Assembly: GCA_000934455.1 (NCBI GenBank)
Contig: KN887940.1
Span: forward strand, 15,006 to 62,285
DNA: 47,280 nt
DNA from: Apostichopus parvimensis
Taxonomy: Eukaryota; Echinodermata; Holothuroidea; Aspidochirotida; Stichopodidae
Direction of reading: 5' to 3'
Below are positions 40,101 through 47,280 of the stretch, one piece after another. Each line of letters begins with the position of its first letter. The first letter of the stretch is position 1. The notes beneath the pieces are model-generated. The model had not been told where the DNA came from, ran no database searches, and saw only the letters and a program-made list of their open reading frames with translations. The translations under genes were made by a program, and so were the position numbers.

Positions 40101-43100
40101 TGTCTGTAATGTTTTTGTTGAATTCTCTACTACACTTTGCTTGTCAACTCCCTACAGGATGTTAAAAGCAGTTTGTCTTATCTCCGAGAAGAGATTGCTA
40201 ACATGCCGTGTTTGATGAGAGAGAAAATGGAGCCGGTCTTATATGCAGCTAAAGCTTTGGATGCGAAGTATTCGGTTAAAGACAGTACATTCAAAGGTAA
40301 AGACAATCGATAAAATTAATTGCTTCTTACATCACAATTGTTCATAGTGTCATCATGTGACACTGTCATGTAATCAGTTGAATGGAGATTGCTACAAAGT
40401 TATGTTTCTCCAAGTGACTATGATAAAAGCCAGATCTTAGAGCAAACTTGCTCATCAGATTTATGCCATACCTCTGTATCACTCTACCATAATCCCTTTC
40501 CTGTCCACCATATTCCCCATCACCCAGTTACACTCCGTTTAAAATATTTGGACCTAGTCTTGATACTTGGATTACTCTAACTTCTGTCTCCCTATCATGG
40601 TACAGCACTTTTCATAATGTATAGTCTATTCACCATCAAGCATAAATGTTTGAAGTTTCTGGTATATTTTATCAGAACATTCCTCAAGAGAAATTATCCA
40701 TCTTTCCCCATCACCACATTCCCCTACATCATCTTTCTACTCCGTCGATCTCCCTTCCATGACCCTCGTCAAATAAAATAGAAGTTCACTCCACAGACTG
40801 GAAGAATTTACACACATTTTTAATACTGTAGTCTAAGTTTCTGCCCTAAATTTGAATACTTCCCGAGGCTACTGTTGGTGTAACTGTAACTTTACTTGTA
40901 TTATCTCATGATTGAAGCATTGATTGTGGTGAATGGTTCATGTTACCAGGGAGTTGTTATGGAACTCCATGATGTTACACTGTTGTTTGACAGTACTTTG
41001 ACTGAGTATGAAGATGATGAATATAATGTTTAACTGCTGCGTTCTTGTGCATCATTAACCTGACTAGACACACAAAAGACAAAAACTGAACTAGACTTTC
41101 TTTTTCGCTATTTCAGAACTAGAAGAAAGTTTACGGGAACATAAAGAGCAGCTTCTTGAAACACAACAAAGATTTCTGAGAGAAAAACAGAGAAGAAAGG
41201 AATTGCACAACACTCTGGTGGTAAAGTTTGAATAAGTCTATATCCCCCACCCCCCCCCCCCCCACAATATATAACAGCTTGTTGGGATATCACCAATAAG
41301 ACAACTGCAATAACCTAGTGTTATTTCCCCCCCCCCCCCCCCCCCCTCACATGTACAATGCCCATGAGTGTTTGAGGTAATATAAAAAGTTGGTTTTAGT
41401 GTGACCAAGATGTATTTGTCTCACAGTTGGCTAATATTTATCACCTTAAAAGTGCATATTTGTCTTGTATAGACCAGCCTTAAAAGTTGGAATCAGGGTT
41501 TTTTTTCATGGATACGACGATGCTCTTCTAAATAACCTTTCAAACCTGAAGGTGTACAAATCATGAGATGTTACACAATGTTAATGAGATAATCGAAACC
41601 AAGGAAAGGAAAGAATTTAACAGTTCCTACAATAGACTGCTTTCAATAGTTTGATTTGACTTTCAGCTTTATTTTAAAGCCAGGTCACAAATTAATCCGT
41701 TTTAGACATTTGACACAGGTCTCAAGGTGTTTTGACGAAAATAATGATAGAGAGAATTGATTACTTGCTGCAGCTGTGACTCATTTGTTGTTGAAACTTT
41801 TGATCAACAATTACATTTAGTCACATCTGATTGAACAATAAAAAACTTTCATCAGTCTAATATATTTTCTTATATCAAATGACCGTCAAAGTTTAATAGT
41901 TTTGTAGTCCTAGGCGTGATCTGATCTTCAAAACAATAAATTGGGATGATACTGCATGTTTTGTTTGCAGGAGCTGAGAGGAAATATCCGGGTTTATTGT
42001 CGAGCTCGTCCTGTGCTTGCATTTGATGATATTCTACAACAGACCGAATCTGTTAGAAGGTGATTCTTGATATCATCCTGTAACAGGCTAATCCTTACAA
42101 TTATAAATTTAATTCTCACCGATAGTATAATGAAAGATGTCCACCATCTCATCTCATGTCTTTCTTTAACTTACATCTATTGGTTTATGTTGTCGTTAAG
42201 TCGAACATTACAGTTAAATGCAAACACTTGTTTTTTGTAATGCCAGTGGCACCACCCAACTAAGTAAAATGGTGTTGTAGGTTAACCTGTATTGATAATG
42301 TAGCAGAAATAAGCCAGTGTTGTGACGAACCGTTTCTCAAGTCACTAAATTTCAAACGAGATGTGACTGCAACAAGTCGTTGAAGTTTTCTCTATAGAAT
42401 TAGAACTGTGACTCAAGACCATGACTCTGGTCAGGAAATAAATACTTGTAATGAGCAACTGTTAAATGAACTCACTTTTTTCAACTCTGGAGATAATCTT
42501 TAGTCTCGGATGTTGTCTTTAACTATTTAAGGGTTCTTCTGGACCACATGTTACATTACAGTGCTGGAAAAGGTTTGAACCATTCTTAGATGTGACATAT
42601 TTTATTTTCTCAATACATACCAATTTAAGAAATGACTATTTTGATTATGGTAACAGATTAAAGTTCATCAATTGGGAGATTTTTCCTACAATGTAATTTC
42701 TTGTGTTTTCCACAGATCCAATATTCCTGTTGATGAAGTCGTGAACACATTGGATGATGTAAGTATAATGATGCAGTTGCTTCTTTGTAAGAAAGTAAAG
42801 ATTAAAATTGTTGTGATTGAATTTCATTGGTTGATTAGACACAGATTATGATACATAACTTAACCATTTTGCTGATAACTTGTTTGCCCTGGTTGATAAA
42901 CTTTGAAAACACTCGGCCAGTCAGCCAGTGTTGGATTGATATCTCCCCACTTGTTACTGATGGGAAAAAAATGTAATCTTGGGCTCAATTTTTGTGCTTC
43001 TTTAAAACATCAAGTACACCTGATTGTGTGAGACATTAACCATATTTTTAGGGCAGCGTTCTTAATTTGACTGAATTTTTACAAAAAGTATTTTTCTATA

Positions 43101-46100
43101 TTTATGCAGGAAACTGTTTGCATCAAATGTGACCGACATGGAGGTACAACACAAAGCAAAACCTTTGAGTTTGACAGGTTAGTGGTGTGTTTTTGCTGAA
43201 TTTTATTGGCAGTGCACGTTAGATTGTCAGCTCATTCCCTCTGTCAGCCTGACTTAGAGGTAATTTCTGACATTCAAGTGAATCCAGTTTAAAGATATGA
43301 ATCAGTTAATCAGAAACCCTGAACATTTTCTAAGTTTTGTTAATTTTTATTATGGTTATTACGTAACAGACATGAATTAGTTTGACTGTCATTGTAAACC
43401 TTTTTTAAACCAAAACTTTATTATATCTTGTCTGAGGTTGATGATATTTGGTCAACATTCATTACGAGTTCAACCTGGTTAGCCCTGGCTTGGTTTATAC
43501 CTGGAAGAAATGGGGATTTTCGGGGCTGTCTTCGTCATCTTAGTTAATGAAGCAGCTGCAGCAGGAATGAACTTTCTCAAAAGAGCTTGAGGAGTTAGAT
43601 GAGACAGCTTTGGTTACATCGTAGATCACATGATACCTGGAAAATCTCCCTCTTTTCCAGGTATAAACCAATGTTATGTTGGCTAAGCTTGATGAGTAAT
43701 GATTAAATACTTAATTTCTTGTATGTGACAGGGTTTTCGGCCAAATAGACCTCCAAGATGATGTCTTCTCCGATATCAAACCCCTTTTGACATCATTATT
43801 GGACGGGTAAGTTAATCATGACAACATTGAAAGAAAATTAATGTTTTGAATCACCGAACCTGATAAAATGTTTGTTATTTGGCATGTTTCATATTGCTAT
43901 AGTGTATTACTAGATACTATAACAGAAGTAGTCCTTTCATGTTGCATCTTATCCCTCTTAGTCCTGATCCATCGCTGTACCTCCTCCCTGTTCCTCCACC
44001 CGCCCTTTTGTTGTTGTTTGATAATGAATATTTTAATAACTGAAACTACCTACCTTTTAGTAAATGCCCTCCCTGTCACACTTGCGTAGATGTCACACTG
44101 TTCATCAAAATACAGAAACTGCAAAATTTTCCTTAACTTGCTACCTTTGTCTCTCCCTTGAGTTGAATGTTTACCAGTATGTTGAAGTTAGCATATTCAT
44201 ATTCCACCCACCAGTATTCTCTCCTTTTTTAGGTATAATGTTTGTATGATGGCGTATGGCCAGACAGGAAGTGGCAAGACATACACAATGCTTGGTCCTG
44301 AGTACACCCCATCAGGGACCTCACCAAACAAAGGATTGGAGGGAGGTATTGATGATGGTATCATACCCAGAGCTGGAAGAGAATTGTTCAGGTAATATTC
44401 ATGGAGGGGGAAGGAGGGCAGGGGGAAGAGAGGTTGGGGAGGATTGTGCAGCAAGGACGGGAGGGGGAAGAGAGGTGAGAGGATTGTGCATTGTAATATA
44501 TCACAAAAGAGCTACGATGCCTTTCTTCTGTAAATTTGAATTTTATGCTCCATAATCGACATTTTGCATATTTCATTTAGGCTCATGAGAGAAAAATCAA
44601 CATCTACGTACACTGTCGAGGTATCTGTGGTGGAGGTCTACAATAATGAGATTTGTGACCTCTTGACCTTTGACCCCGCTGGTATGAAGCATGATGTCTA
44701 CACATCTGAGGATGGTTCCATGGAGGTCACCTCGGTGTCAACAAAGTAAGTTGAAGAACTTTATTTGGTAATAGCACAGCATGGTCCAATCTTGTGGTAT
44801 TCTGTAATGGACCTCCCCTCCCCGAAATTTATCATTTACAATGCCACTGGGATATGGTTGCTAATGTGATGGTTGGCTTTGTTTCCTTGGCACAAACTTG
44901 TGTTTATCAAAGAAAATATTGGAATTTTTTCTTAAAATTTTGTACCCTCTCCAGATATGTATGTAAGGTAGGAAAAAGAAGACCTTTACAGGGAAATACA
45001 GATGTATTGTAAACCTAGTGTTGGGAATTTGGTCAGTATTTTCCAGTTTTCTTAAGTTTAAGGTTTCAAAGTCTTCTTGTGGAGATTAATCATCCTATGT
45101 GATATCTTTATTTTTTATCAATCACTGCAGATTAATTCATTCTGTTGAAGATTTAATTCACTTTGTCCACCACGGTTTGACCCATCGACATGAAGACTCT
45201 ACGTTAGTCCATGACCACTCAAGTCGGTCGCATTTAGTGGTCACCCTGACTGTCACGGGTATCCCAACTCCAACCAAAATGGGGACGAACAGGTCCGGTG
45301 AAGAAATAGTCAAAACAAAGCTACAGCTGGTAGACTTGGCTGGAAGTGAATGTGTTGGTGAGTAAAATTTAATGAAGTATAATATTAGTTTAAATGGTTT
45401 ACATTAATCATATTTATCTTCTTCAGGTATTCATACTTTGTCAATAACTGACCCTTATCCCCACCCAGGTGTTTCTGGTGTCAAGGGCACCGCTCTGAGG
45501 GAAGCTTCATTCATCAATAGAAGTTTGTCTGCATTAGCAGATGTGCTCGGTGCCCTTGCCGAACAGCGCCCTCACATACCGTACAGGAACAGTCGGTTAA
45601 CGCATCTGTTACAAGACTCTATAGGAGGAGATGCTAAGCTACTCGTCATATGTTGCGTCTCTCCTACACGTCGTTTCCTCTCAGAGACTCTTCAATGCCT
45701 CGGCTTTGGGTCCAGGGCGAGGCAGGTGCAACGTGGGCCAGTGAAAAGAAGGCCAGCTATTGGAGGCCCACCAGTAGTAGGTAAGTTTCCATATCTCCTT
45801 ATATGAGGTTGAAAGGGTTCATATTCTAACGCTTGTTCTTTTAAATCCTAAGTGTAGCCTAGGTTGAAGATCAAGTTTGGTATTTTGGCACAGGCATTCT
45901 GTTCTATGATCATGTTGTAAGTTTCCTGTTATGAGAAATTGGTATTGGTACTGGCCTCTGCTAGATGGGCATATCAGTGTGTAAGAGAGGTGAAACTAAC
46001 TTAGATTCTTTGCCTTTACAGGTGGAGGAGGGTCTCGTAGTCCTGTTGTGACAAGGACAAGGAGAAGTCATTCTCTAACATCAATTCACAGTAAGTAAAA

Positions 46101-46289
46101 CTTTGTTATTGTTGATTAATTGTTGATTAATTGTTGATTATTTTGGGTCATTCTGCTGGCTATTTCTGGAGTCATTAAATGTTTTCATTCCACTCTATTG
46201 AAGGAGAGCACTCCCTAGAAGTCACCACACCCAACAGGTTGCTGTATTATGAAGGAAACAGATTTGGTTACAGAGGAGCACCACCTTGA
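37100..46289 (+). CDS. KIF25: Kinesin-14 (KIF25-type), full-length
   Basis: A C-terminal-motor kinesin. Coding exons: 37100-37162, 39220-39285, 39509-39631, 40158-40296, 41117-41220, 41971-42059, 42716-42758, 43110-43177, 43732-43806, 44233-44391, 44581-44745, 45131-45357, 45469-45780, 46022-46090, 46204-46289; 1788 nt in total, 595 codons plus TGA, all phases compatible. Assignment to KIF25, not KIFC1 or KIFC3, rests on [65 protein letters not shown] and [13 protein letters not shown], which match the human protein as I remember it. Kinesin-14 motors usually move to microtubule minus ends; human KIF25 is linked to centrosome positioning. Human KIF25 appears to lack the N-terminal coiled coil seen here. 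It is convergent with the dynein-like gene. The first exon is the least certain part. Confidence 0.92.
37163..39219 (+). other. KIF25 intron 1
   Basis: About 2 kb without a convincing exon. It contains a direct dispersed duplication (37682-37785 and 38200-38308) and several TAGGCCTA-type motifs. Confidence 0.55.
37682..38308. repeat. Direct repeat pair, about 100 bp each
   Basis: The copies at about 37682-37785 and 38200-38308 share CAGACCTTTA.AACTGTGTT, CATCTG..TGCTTGTCATC, CCATCT, and AAAATCAT.GTTCC..AAGG. Roughly 420 bp of unrelated sequence separates them. Confidence 0.75.
39220..41220 (+). CDS. KIF25: KIF25 coiled-coil exons 2-5
   Basis: Exons 39220-39285, 39509-39631, 40158-40296 and 41117-41220 encode roughly residues 22-165. 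The composition is Glu/Lys/Arg/Leu-rich with heptad-like spacing ([20 protein letters not shown], then [31 protein letters not shown]). This is the stalk that dimerises kinesin-14 motors and leads straight into the neck. Confidence 0.88.
41244..41346. repeat. Two poly-C tracts in KIF25 intron 5
   Basis: C-rich runs at 41244-41263 (interrupted by one A) and 41326-41346 (C21). The complementary strand is G-rich with quadruplex-forming potential. Both lie just after exon 5. Confidence 0.9.
41971..45780 (+). CDS. KIF25: KIF25 motor domain exons 6-13
   Basis: Exons 41971-42059, 42716-42758 (a 43-nt microexon), 43110-43177, 43732-43806, 44233-44391, 44581-44745, 45131-45357 and 45469-45780. Visible: neck-motor junction [14 protein letters not shown] with the kinesin-14 GN pair (~169-170), P-loop [10 protein letters not shown] (~264-273), switch I HDHSSRSH (~392-399), switch [10 protein letters not shown] (~431-438) and the microtubule-binding [13 protein letters not shown] (~479-491). 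The P-loop and switch II are intact. In switch I the usual Asn of NxxSSRSH is His; human KIF25 shares this as I recall. Confidence 0.93.
44401..44490 (+). repeat. G-rich polypurine tract with internal duplication
   Basis: KIF25 intron 10 contains GGAGGGGGAAGGAGGGCAGGG and two copies of GGGGGAAGAGAGGT(T)G..GAGGATTGTGCA. The run is strongly purine-biased for about 90 bases and begins directly after the exon 10 donor. Confidence 0.8.
46022..46289 (+). CDS. KIF25: KIF25 C-terminal tail exons 14-15
   Basis: Exons 46022-46090 and 46204-46289 encode about 50 residues after the motor. They include a basic Ser/Arg segment ([13 protein letters not shown]) and end ...[11 protein letters not shown], then TGA. 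AATAAA at 46295 is six bases after the stop, which supports this as the true end. The exon 15 acceptor (TTGAAG) has a weak pyrimidine tract. Confidence 0.82.
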
Positions 46290-46294
46290 AATGA

Positions 46295-46300
46295 AATAAA
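46295..46300 (+). promoter_or_regulatory. KIF25 polyadenylation signal
   Basis: AATAAA six bases after the KIF25 TGA. A very short 3' UTR is implied, consistent with the convergent neighbour only about 700 bases away. Confidence 0.6.
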
Positions 46301-46362
46301 TATGTAAGTAGGACAGTAACACATTTTAACATCATTTCATGTTTCACCACAACTCTTTAAAT

Positions 46363-46712
46363 TGTAAAATTGCAAATAATTCACATAGGAAGATAGAAAA
46401 CATATCAAATTCAAGGTGGTATTTGTGTTCTGAATATTGGACGGAACAAAACTAAGTCGTGCAAATTCTTGCTGTACTAGAAAACATTCTAACTGTAGAT
46501 GCCTTACTACTGCTAAATCTTGACTAGCACATTCCTTGTAAAATTGCAAATAATCCACACAGGAATATAGAAAACGTATCAAATTCAAGGTGGTATTTGT
46601 TTTGAATATTAGTTCTGCAAGTTATTGCTGTACTGGAAAACATTCTTACTGGAAAACATTGTTACTGTAAATGCCTCATGACTGGTACATCTTAACACAT
46701 TCCTTCTCTGAT
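46363..46712. repeat. Tandem duplication, 174-bp period
   Basis: TGTAAAATTGCAAATAAT at 46363 recurs at 46537, followed in both by TAGAAAAC.TATCAAATTCAA and GGTGGTATTTGT. The second copy has small indels, including a doubled GGAAAACATT. It fills most of the space between the two convergent genes. Confidence 0.88.
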
Positions 46713-46811
46713 AGTCAGATATACCAGTCCTGAGGCAACTACAGTTAAAGCTTAGGAGATAGCACACATATTAGTATTATTACCTTTGTTCTCAATAAAA
46801 CATTCATGGAC

Positions 46812-46943
46812 TTAAACATATTATAGCTAACAAAATATAGTCCATCATGCCACTCCAAAAACCATAATTCCACACCTGTGCCTCCTTTAAAACGGCCTAA
46901 CTGTAGCAGCCAAGTCTCGAAGGGCCCGCTTTGATAAAGACAC
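46812..46943 (-). pseudogene. Tandem duplicate of the dynein-like gene's 3' end
   Basis: This segment repeats 46944-47060. On the minus strand, in the frame of the live gene, it reads LSKRALRDLAATVRPF-stop (stop at 46887-46889) against VSKWALRGLAATVRPF-stop in the live copy. It lies downstream of the live stop, so it is a broken copy in the 3' UTR. The conserved Trp and Gly are changed. Confidence 0.8.
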
Positions 46944-46998
46944 TTTAACATATTATAACTGACAAAATATCGCCCATCGTGCTACACCTGTGCCTCTT

Positions 46999-47280
46999 TT
47001 AAAACGGCCTAACTGTAGCAGCCAAACCTCTGAGGGCCCACTTTGATACAGAGACACTTTCGTGTCTGACATCCATGAAAAATACTGGTTCACTCGGAGT
47101 GATACGATTCTGGTAAACAGGACAGTAAAAGGTATCGTTGGTCTTGGTTTGTTCCCCTACAACGACCTTATCACTGTTGGTGGTGCAGGTGATGTGTATG
47201 ATGGGTAGAGGGGTGGGTCCTGATTTGGGGGGTGCATCCTGCAGCTCTCCTGTGGTTTTCTCCCATGTACAGCCCCAAAG
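46999..47280 (-). CDS. Dynein heavy chain-like protein, C-terminal end (partial)
   Basis: The minus strand is open from the window edge to TAA at 46999-47001 (93 codons). It starts LWGCTWEKTTGELQD and contains PTPLPIIHITC, TFYCPVYQNR and SVSKWALRGLAATVRPF. The order PLPIIH - CPVY - kW.lrGvA near the stop is the pattern of the dynein heavy chain C-terminal domain, the last module of the motor head. The usual short stretch between CPVY and kW is shorter than in most axonemal chains. I cannot say which subtype it is (axonemal, DYNC2H1-like or DNHD1-like). The rest of the gene lies beyond the window. Confidence 0.75.
   Translation of the reverse strand, partial: LWGCTWEKTTGELQDAPPKSGPTPLPIIHITCTTNSDKVVVGEQTKTNDTFYCPVYQNRITPSEPVFFMDVRHESVSVSKWALRGLAATVRPF

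Overview
The window is animal nuclear DNA. It is AT-rich, and its genes are split by GT-AG introns. The layout is: a 5'-truncated ROS1/sevenless receptor tyrosine kinase (+), a complete DNA polymerase theta gene (POLQ, +, 26 coding exons), an apparently complete kinesin-14 gene of the KIF25 type (+, 15 coding exons), and, convergent with it, the last coding exon of a dynein heavy chain-like gene (-). The gene families, the intron positions and the many short inverted-repeat transposons point to an invertebrate deuterostome. An echinoderm is my best guess, but that is inference from general character and not proven here.

Region by region. 1-609 is ROS1 intron. 610-2955 holds the last four ROS1 coding exons (catalytic loop to C-terminal tail). 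2956-10273 is 3' UTR plus intergenic DNA with a 151-bp tandem duplication, a 732-bp palindromic MITE and a second inverted-repeat element. 10274-35203 is POLQ: an N-terminal extension, superfamily 2 helicase, a very large central exon, an inactive exonuclease-like region, and an A-family polymerase. I traced it exon by exon; all phases join and give about 2865 codons. Its introns carry most of the interesting non-coding structure: inverted MITE and SINE pairs, a 5'-truncated LINE, a perfect 48-bp palindrome, a TIR element with a minisatellite core, hammerhead-like motifs, a relic copy of one POLQ exon, and a 37-39 bp minisatellite containing a 650-N assembly gap.

35204-37099 is POLQ 3' UTR and intergenic DNA. 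37100-46289 is the KIF25-type gene (about 595 codons: N-terminal coiled coil, GN neck, C-terminal motor). 46290-47280 is a short convergent interval with two tandem duplications. One of them duplicates the last codons and stop of the dynein-like gene, whose live end lies at 46999-47280 on the minus strand.

The genes are not an operon or an obvious pathway cluster. POLQ acts in microhomology-mediated end joining, KIF25 is a minus-end-type kinesin, and ROS1 is a cell-surface receptor. The clearest candidates for something undescribed are: a strong in-frame alternative donor that would add 37 residues inside the POLQ fingers O-helix; the open-frame relic of a POLQ exon; the hammerhead-like motif family with a conserved stem I; and the inverted repeat pairs that bracket POLQ exons.
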